From positions 372,001-436,000 of the forward strand of contig JAIRPN010000013.1 of NCBI GenBank assembly GCA_031256975.1: DNA of 64,000 nucleotides, written 5' to 3'. The DNA is from Verrucomicrobiales bacterium (lineage in GTDB: Bacteria; Verrucomicrobiota; Verrucomicrobiia; Methylacidiphilales; JAAUTS01). Every line of letters begins with the position of its first letter. Positions within the stretch are counted from its first letter, which is position 1. Under the pieces are notes generated by a model, which was given only the letters and a program-made list of their open reading frames with translations, was not told the DNA's origin and did not search any database. Of this stretch, positions 1 through 9,027 are shown piece after piece. A program made the translations under genes and the position numbers.

Positions 1-967
1 TGGGTGAGAGGTATTTCAAAGAACCGCCGTCATAATAGAGTTCGATTCTCTCGATGACGTCCTGTGTGGTTATCATGTCCATGCACTTGGGCAACTCCCC
101 GGCAACGTTTACACACAAGTGTTCGCTCGCATCTTTGTCGTGGCCGTCGCCTAGCTTTACTACCCTGGACTTCCAGCATCCCCCCTGAAGACAGCACGGT
201 AACATGCCATTGGTATGAATGAACTGGTGGTGTGGATAGGCCTCCCAATGCGCTGGTTCTCTGCCTCCGGCGACTACCACGCAGGGCCTGTTTTGTGGGT
301 GCACTGGTTTGGTTTCCACTGCCGCAGCCAAGTGCATGAGGGAAGTTACTGGGCACAACACTCCGTCGGCATGGTGCACCAACCGGATTAGTTGTCTGAG
401 GTCAGTTTTTCCGCGTAAGTCGATTACGCCGTCAAGGAGCGGATGATGGTGATTTTCAGCGCCTACCTGTACGAAGAGTATTTTCCCACGGAAATGATCC
501 ACCACTTCCTGATAGCGTTTCGTGCTCCACCACTTGATGGTGATATCTTTTTTGCCTCCGGCAGCAATGATCCAAAACGGCAACTCATCGCCCGCATTTT
601 CGTAAACCTGCGAAGCCCAGTGTTTTTCTTCATCCGATAAGTGAATGTCTCCTTTGAATCGGCTGGCGCGGATATTGATGCCCAATTGGCGGTTGAGGCT
701 TGCGATAAATCCATCAATGAAATGATAGGGAAGAGTGTTGCTACTGTTGATCAGCTTATAATCGCAATCCAGAATGGTAACATCAGGCAGCCCTTCCACC
801 AATGGAGTAAGATGTGGGTTATGCTGCCAGATATCAGGGAAGGGGGTTCTTACATCCGTCAAGAATTGGCCAGGATAGCAATGGTGCAAATCTCTGAGGG
901 CTGCCGTTAACACTACAATATCCCCCACAGACAAAGAATTTTTCAGAATCAATTTCCGCTTTGTCAT
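1..967 (-). CDS. GT9 (ADP-heptose:LPS heptosyltransferase-like) glycosyltransferase, C-terminus outside window
   Basis: Reading the minus strand from the ATG at 967 gives an open frame of 322 codons that runs off the window edge. It begins MTKRKLILKNSLSVGDIVVL, which matches the N-terminal loop of GT9 proteins. The middle part has WIIAAGGKKDITIKWW and the donor-site-like stretch VLCPVTSLMHLAAAV, followed by PCVVVAGGREP. The end carries a Cys-rich patch (CCLQGGCWKSR and LPKCMDMIT), which I associate with a GT9 subgroup in planctomycete/verrucomicrobial glycan clusters. It probably transfers a heptose-like sugar to a surface glycan in the cytoplasm. It is divergent from nothing in the window and is followed upstream by the GT2-methyltransferase gene on the same strand (72-bp gap). 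Family assignment is firm; the substrate is not known. Confidence 0.85.
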   Translation of the reverse strand, partial: MTKRKLILKNSLSVGDIVVLTAALRDLHHCYPGQFLTDVRTPFPDIWQHNPHLTPLVEGLPDVTILDCDYKLINSSNTLPYHFIDGFIASLNRQLGINIRASRFKGDIHLSDEEKHWASQVYENAGDELPFWIIAAGGKKDITIKWWSTKRYQEVVDHFRGKILFVQVGAENHHHPLLDGVIDLRGKTDLRQLIRLVHHADGVLCPVTSLMHLAAAVETKPVHPQNRPCVVVAGGREPAHWEAYPHHQFIHTNGMLPCCLQGGCWKSRVVKLGDGHDKDASEHLCVNVAGELPKCMDMITTQDVIERIELYYDGGSLKYLSP

Positions 968-1039
968 CCGAATTAAACAACTAGATAAATGCTGCCGTTG
1001 TAAATTTCAAGCTTTTAGGGAATGTTTATTCGACAAATA

Positions 1040-2611
1040 TTACGGCTTAATGGCATCCACTATCAATGACGTGTTAAGAAAGGGCTTACTGTTATCAATC
1101 GATTTCTTGCTTCGCTGGATTTTCCCGTTATCGGATTCCCAATCAAAAGTACATAACACCCGGTTTTCATCCCAATATTCCAATAAGTTGACTATAAATC
1201 CGGCCTGTTTCAAACAGTCCACTAATGATTTGTAATTATATAACACCCGTTGTCTCCTGCCGGCTTTTCTAGATTCTAGATAAACATCAGCCAAATAAGC
1301 CGGATCGGGATGATTCCCGTCCGGTACCGCTATGCGGAGCGTTCCTCCGGTCTTTAAAAAATCGAAACAATTTCTTGCTGCTTGGTTGGCTTGGCCCACA
1401 GTCAGATTATTCCATACATCATCCGCTAATATGGTTTCCAATGAATTTTTCTGCCAACATCGAAGGAAATCATCTTGCTTGGACAGATCAAACTCTTTTG
1501 AACTGATCGACTGCCACCCCGGCTGAAGCATTGAGCTGTTATCAATAGCAATCTTTCTCCTGGGCAGGGCTTGTTTCATGCCTTCTTGCTGCACGGTAGA
1601 TGGCGCTTTTATTGGAAGTGGGTTGCTAGATTTTAGTTCCGGGATCACAACAGGCTCCTTATGTTCCAGCCTCTTGAGACTTTCGTTGGTAGCGAAAGAT
1701 CGGCTGACCTTATAAGTGCGGACAGCTTCGATTAACCCGCCTTCACTGTACCCTTCAAATTTATCAAGCGTTTTGTCCTGCTCGTAATCTACTTGGTCGA
1801 TTACCGAATATCCCAGAATTTTATATTTCTCAGGATACATGTGTTCACCGACGGCACCGATATAAATGCCCCGGTGAACCATGGTGTTCAAGCAGCCGTA
1901 CCCATGACTTACAAAGGCGTAACACATGGCGGCATCCTGCGAGGTGACATTGATATTGGCCCCTTGCCGGATGTAAAAATTTAGAATTTGGTTAGTCGGC
2001 CGCTTCCGATAGTCAACGTTTTTGATAAATTCATAGTATTTATCAAAGGTTGGACGTATTGTCTCCCACCGGTCTCGCCAAGTGGCCCAGGCCCAAAAAT
2101 TATCAAAACTGGGTCTGACTTGCGGCAGCAGTTTTTGAAATTCGACTTCCTCAAATAACTTCGGTACCCCACCATGACACATGACGGCACCTACCCGTGT
2201 TTCGTCCTGGAATTGCGCCAACATGATTTGCAGGAGATGGACATAATACTTGCTGACCACCATATCGTCCTCAAAAAACATGACCCGGTCATATTTCATT
2301 TCATCAAACAGAAAGACCTTGGCCTCGTATTGTGCGATGCCAATTCCCACATTGTATTCTTTTTGGATTAAGTGCTTATTGGGGAGTTTGGCTTCATTCC
2401 ATAAGTCAATCGAAGCTGTAATATCCGATTGATCAGCAGCAGTGCGGCCTGAAAACTGATTTATGGCGCCGTCTTGATAAAGATAAAAATCAAGTCCTTC
2501 AAGTGAATTAGCTTCCAGAGACCTCAGTGTTTGCTCCAGATAGCGGGGGCGGTTGAAAGAGAAGATGACCACGGCGGTGGAGTTTTTCTTGCTGGCGAAA
2601 TCATTCCCCAT
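1040..2611 (-). CDS. Two-domain GT2-like glycosyltransferase with C-terminal partial SAM-methyltransferase-like domain
   Basis: 523 residues. Residues about 10-260 form a GT-A glycosyltransferase fold: the start VVIFSFNRPRYLEQTLRSL, the acidic metal site FFEDDMVV, and an acceptor region with FDNFWAWATWRDRW. After a Pro/Ser-rich linker (about 320-365), residues about 375-523 look like the second half of a predicted SAM-dependent methyltransferase: FLKTGGTLRIAVPDGNHPDP, LYNYKSLVDCLKQAGF and the ending TSLIVDAIKP. The usual glycine-rich SAM-binding loop at the front of that domain is missing, so methyl transfer is doubtful. The ATG at 2611 gives a direct start of the GT domain. It is divergent from the GT61 gene at 2692 and likely acts on the same surface glycan. 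Confidence 0.8.
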   Translation of the reverse strand: MGNDFASKKNSTAVVIFSFNRPRYLEQTLRSLEANSLEGLDFYLYQDGAINQFSGRTAADQSDITASIDLWNEAKLPNKHLIQKEYNVGIGIAQYEAKVFLFDEMKYDRVMFFEDDMVVSKYYVHLLQIMLAQFQDETRVGAVMCHGGVPKLFEEVEFQKLLPQVRPSFDNFWAWATWRDRWETIRPTFDKYYEFIKNVDYRKRPTNQILNFYIRQGANINVTSQDAAMCYAFVSHGYGCLNTMVHRGIYIGAVGEHMYPEKYKILGYSVIDQVDYEQDKTLDKFEGYSEGGLIEAVRTYKVSRSFATNESLKRLEHKEPVVIPELKSSNPLPIKAPSTVQQEGMKQALPRRKIAIDNSSMLQPGWQSISSKEFDLSKQDDFLRCWQKNSLETILADDVWNNLTVGQANQAARNCFDFLKTGGTLRIAVPDGNHPDPAYLADVYLESRKAGRRQRVLYNYKSLVDCLKQAGFIVNLLEYWDENRVLCTFDWESDNGKIQRSKKSIDNSKPFLNTSLIVDAIKP

Positions 2612-2691
2612 GAATTGATGATGTAGAATAACAGGAAGGGAATGTCGATAACTTAATTAAATGGATTACGGTTAATAGTGGAAAAACGAGC

Positions 2692-3801
2692 TTGTCCCAA
2701 AAACACAAAACTCGGTATGCTCTGGCCGTGGGGAGCATCGATCCTAACCAAGATTTGCTATTTTCCCGGCGGGCGGGTTTTCCATTCGTGGCCGTCAAAT
2801 CACCACGCATTATCTGGAAACAACGACAATTGAAACCGGACTTGCCACCGGAATCAAGACTCTACCCCACGTTGTCCGACGAGGATTGGAAGGCCGCCAT
2901 CAACAACATCGTCAATCCCGAGGTGAGAGCCAACTATTCCCAGGCAAGGATTATCAATGTCACCTTGCTTGATAATTACATCAGGCATTATTTCCATTTC
3001 ATGGAAAGCCTTTATGCCCTTTATTGTGCCAAACGTGAGATCTTTCCCAATGCCAAAATAGAGCGTATTTATATCGGCGATTACGACATGTGGAGCATGC
3101 CAAAACAAGGCGGTGGGGTGCAGAAAAAGATGCTCGATCTGCTGTTTCCCGAGGCCACCGTTGACGCCGGCAGGGAGATCGTGGAGGAAGGAGTTGAAAA
3201 TTGGCTGATCGTTGATCGAACCAAGGCGCATACCCGTCATAATAAAATGGCCGAGCCAATGGAATTATTGGTGCACAAGCACGCACCGGAACTGCGAAAA
3301 ACGGTGTTCGACAAGTTAAGGATAACGCCGGCTGCATCACCTTTCCGAAACGGCAAGCTAATCCGTCCTCCCAATATCCTTTACAGCAGCCGCAAGGGAA
3401 GTAAGCGTGATTTTACTTCCGATGTTGAAGCCAAGTTTCTGGAATTACTCAAACACATTGGCAACGTCCGGGAAATCAACTTCGCTGATTGCGCTTGGGA
3501 GGAGCAGGTCGGGCTATCGGCAGCACATGATGTCATGATCGGAATCCATGGCAACAACTTGACCAATTTCATGTGGCTGCCGCCGGACTCAACCTGTATC
3601 GAAATCTTTCCCAAGGACAGTCGTGCCTACGATTACCAAATGCAGGCTGAATTCTTTGGTCACTCCTACGGAGGTATCGATGGGGAAAAAATTTACACGG
3701 CATTCAGCAGGACTGGATTCCCCTATGGAGAAATTCACTCCGGCGTGGATTATTTCCCCAAGCAACAAATCCTACTGTTACTGCGTAAATACTTACCATA
3801 A
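2692..3801 (+). CDS. GT61-family glycosyltransferase (paralogue 1)
   Basis: 369 residues if read from the TTG at 2692; a GTG at 2728 is an alternative, and no clear ribosome-binding site decides between them. The C-terminal half has the GT61/DUF563 signature GIHGNNLTNFMWLPP with its conserved His at residue 286 and the following IEIFP. Upstream is a YSSRKGSKRDF segment that matches the conserved basic motif of the family. The N-terminal half (YPTLSDEDWKAAI, RHYFHFMESLYALYCAKREIFPNA) is shared with the three paralogues nearby, so the genes arose by local duplication. GT61 enzymes transfer xylose, GlcNAc or related sugars; the donor here cannot be read. First gene of a plus-strand run ending at 6578. 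Confidence 0.8.
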   Translation: MSQKHKTRYALAVGSIDPNQDLLFSRRAGFPFVAVKSPRIIWKQRQLKPDLPPESRLYPTLSDEDWKAAINNIVNPEVRANYSQARIINVTLLDNYIRHYFHFMESLYALYCAKREIFPNAKIERIYIGDYDMWSMPKQGGGVQKKMLDLLFPEATVDAGREIVEEGVENWLIVDRTKAHTRHNKMAEPMELLVHKHAPELRKTVFDKLRITPAASPFRNGKLIRPPNILYSSRKGSKRDFTSDVEAKFLELLKHIGNVREINFADCAWEEQVGLSAAHDVMIGIHGNNLTNFMWLPPDSTCIEIFPKDSRAYDYQMQAEFFGHSYGGIDGEKIYTAFSRTGFPYGEIHSGVDYFPKQQILLLLRKYLP

Positions 3802-3806
3802 ATCGC

Positions 3807-4820
3807 ATGTTTTACGATAAATACAGGTCACCATTTGTGGCATTCAATGGCAATCCGAATTTCACGTTTATTTCGGAAGGGGATGGTGTTTTCCCCGCCC
3901 TATCAGCGGAAGACTGGAAACGAGCCTTGGATACCCGGCCAGATCCATCCGTAACCGTCATCAATATTGCTTTTAAAGACCCCTGGTGCCGGCATTACGC
4001 CGATTTCATGCGCACGATAATTTGCCTTTATGCGGTCAAGCGGCTCTTTTACCCAAATGCCCGGGTAAATAGGATATATGCTGGAAAAATTGCCTATGAT
4101 TGGAGCCGCGCGGACAGTCCACAGGGACAGTTATTGCATTTGTTTTTTCCAGGCGCAGAAATAGACAACACCGATGTGAAGAAGGAAGACAAGATACACC
4201 ATTGGATATTTTTTAATCTCAGTAGCCTGGTCAAGTATTTGGATATAGCCGGTGAGCACGCGATCACATTTATCAATCAATACAGCGACGATTTCGTCAG
4301 TGCTGTCTGGAAATATTGCGGTGCCACTCCGGTGGATGCCCCTTTTTGGTTGGAGGATGGCTACCCGTCGAGAAGGCTCAGAATCTTATATGCGAAGCGC
4401 TGGGGCGGCCGCCGGAGGTTGCTAAAGGATTTGGAGGACTATCTGCTCGAAATATTGTCCAGATACGGCGATATAACAATTACCAATTTTGGGAAAAATA
4501 GTTTTAAGGAACAAGTGTGCATCGCGGCCCAGCACGACTTGATAATTGGAGTGCATGGTAACGATCTGGCCAACGCAATCTGGTTGCCGCCACATGGAGC
4601 GCTGATTGAGTTGGCGCTTGAAGATTGCAAGCTGTTTCACTTTCAGGTGTTCATGGAACAAATCAAAAGGAGATACTTCGGAGTCTATGATGACAAACTG
4701 GTCACCAACGGCTGTAGGTTCGGACGTAACCAGTCGCAATATCTGGGTCGTGATATTTCCAAATTGAATTTTGATTATGTCGAGATGGCCCTGCAACAAG
4801 TGTTTGGATTCGCCGCATGA
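3807..4820 (+). CDS. GT61-family glycosyltransferase (paralogue 2)
   Basis: 337 residues, starting 5 bp after the stop of paralogue 1. It has the family signature GVHGNDLANAIWLPP (His about residue 250) and the basic motif YAKRWGGRRRL. Its N-terminal part FPALSAEDWKRALD and RHYADFMRTIICLYAVKRLFYPNARV aligns by eye with paralogue 1. The protein has no signal peptide or membrane segment, so it would act in the cytoplasm or at the membrane surface on a glycan precursor. Tight spacing argues for one transcript with its neighbours. Specificity is unknown. Confidence 0.8.
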   Translation: MFYDKYRSPFVAFNGNPNFTFISEGDGVFPALSAEDWKRALDTRPDPSVTVINIAFKDPWCRHYADFMRTIICLYAVKRLFYPNARVNRIYAGKIAYDWSRADSPQGQLLHLFFPGAEIDNTDVKKEDKIHHWIFFNLSSLVKYLDIAGEHAITFINQYSDDFVSAVWKYCGATPVDAPFWLEDGYPSRRLRILYAKRWGGRRRLLKDLEDYLLEILSRYGDITITNFGKNSFKEQVCIAAQHDLIIGVHGNDLANAIWLPPHGALIELALEDCKLFHFQVFMEQIKRRYFGVYDDKLVTNGCRFGRNQSQYLGRDISKLNFDYVEMALQQVFGFAA

Positions 4821-5848
4821 AGGACATCTTCGATCCATATTATCGGTACGAACAAATGCCCTTTGTTTTTACTACACATGCTGACCCTGTTTTTAATATC
4901 CCCGGGTGGAAATACCCAGAACACGGATGGCGTGCTAAAAAACAAAAACTAGATCCCCCCAAAGGAACGGCTCCCACCGTTTCCTTTGCTATATTCGATG
5001 AGCACTGCCTTTACTGCCACGTTTTTGAGATAATATTGGTGTTCTACACGGTTTGGAGAGATTTTTTTCCCCAAGCCAAGGTCCGCAGGATTTACTGGGG
5101 TGAGGGGTCAAAATTAAAGGCATTGGAAGCTCAGGGAAATTTAATTCCCAGTATTTTTGAGGCGATTTTCCCGAGTGTGGAAATAATCTATGAAACCAAT
5201 CCCGAGCCCCACGATGACCCCATTGTCTTCATGGAGCGGATGAAATCTCTTGGTGGTTACGGGAAATGTCTGGAGTGCATGGTGGATCGGATACAGCCTC
5301 ACGCGCGGGACTTCCGGGATTTAATATTCAAGGCGGCTGATACTACACCGAAGGGCTTTCCCACTAAACGAGAAGAGATCAAAATCCTGTATTCCAAAAG
5401 AGCTTCCAATGTTTTCGTACACCGGAATTTTACTCCAAACCTGGAAAATGACCTGCTCAATTATATGGACACCTGCGGGAAGCTCACCTTGCTTGATTTT
5501 TCTTCACTCACTTGGCAGGAGCAGGTTCGTTTGGCGTGCCAGTTCGATATTTTGATAGGAGTCCACGGGAACAATCTGACCAATTTGCTTTGGCTCCCGG
5601 AGCATGGACAGGTGATTGAGTTTTTCCCTGATGATAAATACAATTGCTTTTACCAGTATTTTGCCGAGGCATTAAATATTGGCTGGCATGGATTGGATGG
5701 GGACAAGGTTTATTCCAAGGGGTACCGGCTTCCGCCATTCGGCATGATCGGGAACACCAATGGCTGCGATGTTACCAAGGAATTGTGCAAGCTTTCCATT
5801 CGCAGGGCCTTTGAACCGTTTATCCAGGCATTTAACCAGAAGGGGTGA
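4817..5848 (+). CDS. GT61-family glycosyltransferase (paralogue 3)
   Basis: 343 residues; its ATG overlaps the previous stop in an ATGA (4817-4820), a sign of translational coupling. The signature GVHGNNLTNLLWLPEHG lies near residue 250 and is followed by VIEFFPDDKYN. The basic motif reads YSKRASNVFVHRNF. The N-terminal region is more divergent than in paralogues 1 and 2, but the segment YTVWRDFFPQAKVRRIYWG is recognisable. It belongs to the same plus-strand transcript. Three active-looking paralogues in a row suggest successive additions to a repeat unit or to branches of one surface polysaccharide; that role is inferred from context. Confidence 0.8.
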   Translation: MKDIFDPYYRYEQMPFVFTTHADPVFNIPGWKYPEHGWRAKKQKLDPPKGTAPTVSFAIFDEHCLYCHVFEIILVFYTVWRDFFPQAKVRRIYWGEGSKLKALEAQGNLIPSIFEAIFPSVEIIYETNPEPHDDPIVFMERMKSLGGYGKCLECMVDRIQPHARDFRDLIFKAADTTPKGFPTKREEIKILYSKRASNVFVHRNFTPNLENDLLNYMDTCGKLTLLDFSSLTWQEQVRLACQFDILIGVHGNNLTNLLWLPEHGQVIEFFPDDKYNCFYQYFAEALNIGWHGLDGDKVYSKGYRLPPFGMIGNTNGCDVTKELCKLSIRRAFEPFIQAFNQKG

Positions 5849-5852
5849 TTCT

Positions 5853-6578
5853 ATGCTTAGCTCCTTCAAAGAATTAGCATCAAAACATCGCGTGAAGGTG
5901 ACAATGGAAGAGCAGGGCTGGCGGCGATGGACTGAAGCAAACCCGGTAACCTACAAAGGTATCCAGGAAGTCGAGGGCGGAGAGATCTGGCTCCGCGGAA
6001 ATATAATTTTAGAAAACATACCCGATATACTGGTCAAGGGTAATGGCGCCAAGCTCTTCCTGTCAGAAGGGGTTTATCTCAAAAGGCCGAGAATCACGGT
6101 GGAAGGAAATGCCCAGGTGTTTATAGGCACCAATGCAAATATCTGGGAAAGGGAGCTAAAAGCGCATGGATTCCAAAAAAACAGCACTCTGATGATTGGC
6201 AAAGAATGCTTATTAAAACATGGGACCAGCGAGTGCAGGGATGGCACTTGCTTGATAATAGGGGATAAAACAGCATTTGCGGCGGGGGTGCGGATGAGAT
6301 CTGGAAACGAACACGGTATCTTCGATCGTACTACGCACGAATCGTTCAATCAACCCAAGGACATTATTATCGGTGAGCATGTGTGGCTGGGTGAGGATGT
6401 CTATGTGAACAGAGGATCAGTGATCAATGACGGCGTTATCGTGGGGCGTCGGGGACTGGTTTCCGCCAAATTAGAGGCCAATTGCTTATATGCTGGGGTT
6501 CCAGTCCGCAAGATTCGGGAAAATGTCGTGTGGGCTTTGGGCCAGGATTATCTATCTGTCCCGGAAGAGTACCGATAA
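5853..6578 (+). CDS. Left-handed beta-helix (hexapeptide) acyltransferase-like protein
   Basis: 241 residues from the ATG at 5853, which follows an AGGGG ribosome-binding site at 5841-5845 and sits 4 bp after the previous stop; the longer in-frame reading from 5760 is unlikely. From about residue 45 the sequence shows irregular hexapeptide-type turns (GNIILENIPDILVKGNGAKL, KDIIIGEHVWLGEDVYVNRG, VINDGVIVGRRGLVS) ending with YAGVPVRKIREN, the classic end of sugar O-acetyltransferases of the LbetaH class. It probably acetylates a sugar of the glycan built by the adjacent GT61 enzymes. Last gene of the plus-strand run; it converges on the minus-strand GT61 gene at 6607. Confidence 0.8.
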   Translation: MLSSFKELASKHRVKVTMEEQGWRRWTEANPVTYKGIQEVEGGEIWLRGNIILENIPDILVKGNGAKLFLSEGVYLKRPRITVEGNAQVFIGTNANIWERELKAHGFQKNSTLMIGKECLLKHGTSECRDGTCLIIGDKTAFAAGVRMRSGNEHGIFDRTTHESFNQPKDIIIGEHVWLGEDVYVNRGSVINDGVIVGRRGLVSAKLEANCLYAGVPVRKIRENVVWALGQDYLSVPEEYR

Positions 6579-6606
6579 GTGATGCCTGAAGCTCCTAAAG
6601 AATGAA

Positions 6607-7578
6607 TCATTTACGCCCTGTTAATATATTAAAACATCTCCGCAACAACCCCTCATTGATTTCCTCGAAATGTCGTGTGTTGTCACCTCGCTCGCCGGCC
6701 TTATAGTAATGAGACGGAATAATCTCGTTCCCCATCAGTCCTAAATAATCGATATTGAAGATCTCTGCCATGCTTTGCATATCATAGACCTGAGTATCTG
6801 GGAGCCGTAATTCCAAAGCCGAACCCCAGTCTGGTAACCAGATCAGATTGGCCATATTGCTACCCTGCCCGCCGATAATGATGTCGGCTTGTTGTGAAAT
6901 CCTAATTTGGTCTTTAATATGCAACCTGCCAAAATCAATTGGCATTACAGAGCCGTAAGACTGAGCAACTTCGAGTAATATTTGTTCAACTTGAGGCGCC
7001 AATATTCTCTGTTTAACATTCAACCTCGTTGCGTATATGATGTTCAATGAACGATCGCCCTTGATCCTTGGCACTATGTTCAAAGCGCTCTGTACCCGCT
7101 TTTTGAAGCTAGTCGAATGCCGGCGGGCCATGTCAAACACAGAATGCAGCATGACGTTTTTGTCATATCTCAGATGTCGATCGATATAGATGAATGCCCT
7201 TTCTGGAGTTGAGCACTCGGTAACGAAATTAGCTTCCGGGAATAGGGCATTTAAAATAACCGATTGGAATCTTTGCGCGCTGTCGCCGGAATAATTGTTC
7301 CCAATATAGATGTTTTTAATATTAAGGCTGGGATTAAATTCTTGTTGCACTGCCCAAATGCAAAGAATGACTTCCAGATAGTGGAAGTAGGCATTATGCC
7401 ATTTCGTATTTACGACAACATCTATCTCAATATTATTTTTGAGACCAGGTTCAATCAGATCTTGGCGTTCACGAAAAACAGTCGGATCAACCGTGGGATA
7501 TAGCTTATTTTTATGATCTATATACTTTAGTTCTGCCTCGGGGCCATCAAAATAAATATATGGGACTTGGTGGATCAT
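6607..7578 (-). CDS. GT61-family glycosyltransferase (paralogue 4), conserved His replaced by Gln
   Basis: 323 residues on the opposite strand from the other three paralogues. It shares the N-terminal YPTVDPTVFRERQDL and HNAYFHYLEVILCIWAVQQEF pattern and the basic motif YATRLNVKQR. The signature, however, reads GGQGSNMANLIWLPDWG: Gln238 stands where the other three copies have His. The rest of the motif and the following LELRLPD are intact. The protein may have altered activity or be a non-catalytic paralogue. GC content is lower than its neighbours by eye. No other function is suggested by the context, which is still the glycan cluster. Confidence 0.75.
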   Translation of the reverse strand: MIHQVPYIYFDGPEAELKYIDHKNKLYPTVDPTVFRERQDLIEPGLKNNIEIDVVVNTKWHNAYFHYLEVILCIWAVQQEFNPSLNIKNIYIGNNYSGDSAQRFQSVILNALFPEANFVTECSTPERAFIYIDRHLRYDKNVMLHSVFDMARRHSTSFKKRVQSALNIVPRIKGDRSLNIIYATRLNVKQRILAPQVEQILLEVAQSYGSVMPIDFGRLHIKDQIRISQQADIIIGGQGSNMANLIWLPDWGSALELRLPDTQVYDMQSMAEIFNIDYLGLMGNEIIPSHYYKAGERGDNTRHFEEINEGLLRRCFNILTGRK

Positions 7579-7751
7579 TGGCAGATTTAACCTCCCAAAA
7601 ATTTAGTGATATAAGCCAGTCCTAATCCAGAATAATTTTCAGGTGAGTAGATGGTTCTGTTACGGGAAGGGCTGAAGAGGTTAGTATGGGTATGGCTAAT
7701 GTACATTACTTAACCAGTGCCGATTCATCCAAGCTTATCTCAATCATTTTT

Positions 7752-8513
7752 TTAATTCGGTAATTGGGCTTGTATCTTTTTCTTTAGCGATTCAGCTTCG
7801 CTTAGCTGCCATGAAGTAAGCTTTCTCTCCAAGCGGACACGTGCCTCATTATTAGCAAATTTCCCATTGGCGGCAGCAATGCGGTACCAGACATAGGCCA
7901 AGAGTGGGTCTTTGGAAACGCCATCACCATGTTCATAGCATTTCCATAAGCCGATTTGTGCGGGAACAAACCCACCTTTGGCAGCCTTTTGAATCCACTT
8001 GAATCCCTTGGACGGATTCTTGGGAACGCCCGATCCATTGAGATGTAGTATCCCGTACATCAACATGCCATCGGCATAACCCTCCCTGGCAAGTTGACCG
8101 CTCCACCTGGCGCATTGCCGGTGATCCTTCGGAACATCAAGCCCGTAGAGGTATTTCTTGGCCAGCAGAAAAGCGGCTCGGGATACGTATTGTTTGGCCG
8201 CTTTTTCCAGCCACGCGATTCCTTCAGCCTTGTCCGATATGACACCGTCTCGGTACAAGTATAGGCACCCGAGCTTGCACTGCGCCAGTGCGTGGCCTTG
8301 AAGGGCAGCCAGCCGCAACCATTTCTCCGCCAGTTCGTCCTCTCGGACAAAGGCTAAACGTCCGTAATAGGAACTGCCGACTTGGTATTGCGCCCCGGAA
8401 TCACCCTGTTGCGCCATACGGTAAATCTTTTTGGTTATGTGTCGTCTACTTTTGATAAGGGTTGATGCTAACGGCAACTTTTGCTTGGTAATATTCATGT
8501 ACCTTACATACAC
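7752..8513 (-). CDS. Sel1-like repeat protein
   Basis: 253 residues. From about residue 30 it consists of Sel1-type alpha-solenoid repeats with the usual pattern of an A-x-x-G-Lxxx-G-xGVxxD core: GAQYQVGSSYYG, EKWLRLAALQGHALAQCKLG, EGIAWLEKAAKQ, MLMYGILHLNGSGVPKNPSKGFKWIQKAAKGG, AQIGLWKCYEHGDGVSKDP and LAYVWYRIAAANG. No signal peptide is evident at the N-terminus, which is basic. Such proteins act as protein-protein scaffolds; the partner here is unknown. It is the last gene of a minus-strand set that includes a second Sel1 protein (10026-11201). Confidence 0.8.
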   Translation of the reverse strand: MYVRYMNITKQKLPLASTLIKSRRHITKKIYRMAQQGDSGAQYQVGSSYYGRLAFVREDELAEKWLRLAALQGHALAQCKLGCLYLYRDGVISDKAEGIAWLEKAAKQYVSRAAFLLAKKYLYGLDVPKDHRQCARWSGQLAREGYADGMLMYGILHLNGSGVPKNPSKGFKWIQKAAKGGFVPAQIGLWKCYEHGDGVSKDPLLAYVWYRIAAANGKFANNEARVRLERKLTSWQLSEAESLKKKIQAQLPN

Positions 8514-8541
8514 GCTTGCTGTTGCCGCTACGGTTACCTGT

Positions 8542-8988
8542 TCAAGTCAGGGGTGTACGGCGAAGGTTTAGCACTTCACCAATGCCGTAATAATCACTCT
8601 CCAGCATCTGCTCATGGGCATCCCGTTCCCATCTGGCACCCAGCCTATGCAGGCCGAAGGCTTGCTCCACTTCACGGTAAGCAATGGCTTGGGGCAAATC
8701 TCCACCGTGATTGATGAAATACGCTCGCTCACGACAAGCCACCCGTCCTCGCGGACAGCCATAAACGTACTGGGTTAACTCCCGTTTTAAGCGGTGGGAC
8801 GATTGCTTCAGGGTTTGGCACCAAACCTCGGCTAAAACCGCGGCGCAGTACTGTTCCCAAAGCTGGGAATGATCAAGTTCCACTCCCTGATCGAAACGGT
8901 AGGCGTACAGATGCCAACATCCTCGGGGATAAGGCAGCGCGTAATAGATTCCGTTGGATGGACTGATTTTTTTAGCAAGCACTGCCAT
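8542..8988 (-). CDS. Unrecognised 148-residue protein
   Basis: I do not recognise this family. The frame is open on the minus strand from the ATG at 8988 (a TTG two codons earlier is possible) and starts 39 bp after the stop of the secreted hydrolase-like gene, on the same strand. The protein is soluble, with several Cys (WCQTL, YGCPRGRVACRERAYF) and a C-terminal part rich in aromatic and acidic residues (LHRLGARWERDAHEQMLESD). No signal peptide, membrane segment or nucleotide-binding motif is visible. Spacing suggests co-transcription with 9028-9984. An opposite-strand open frame also exists but has less protein-like composition. Confidence 0.5.
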   Translation of the reverse strand: MAVLAKKISPSNGIYYALPYPRGCWHLYAYRFDQGVELDHSQLWEQYCAAVLAEVWCQTLKQSSHRLKRELTQYVYGCPRGRVACRERAYFINHGGDLPQAIAYREVEQAFGLHRLGARWERDAHEQMLESDYYGIGEVLNLRRTPLT

Positions 8989-9027
8989 GGTCAACAGTAC
9001 GGTCTGCTGGTCAATCTGGATGCTGGT

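Noticed and set aside
38-58. T-arm-like string GAGTTCGATTCTCTC near the left edge suggested a tRNA
   Set aside because: It lies in the open frame of the GT9 gene and has no tRNA arms around it.
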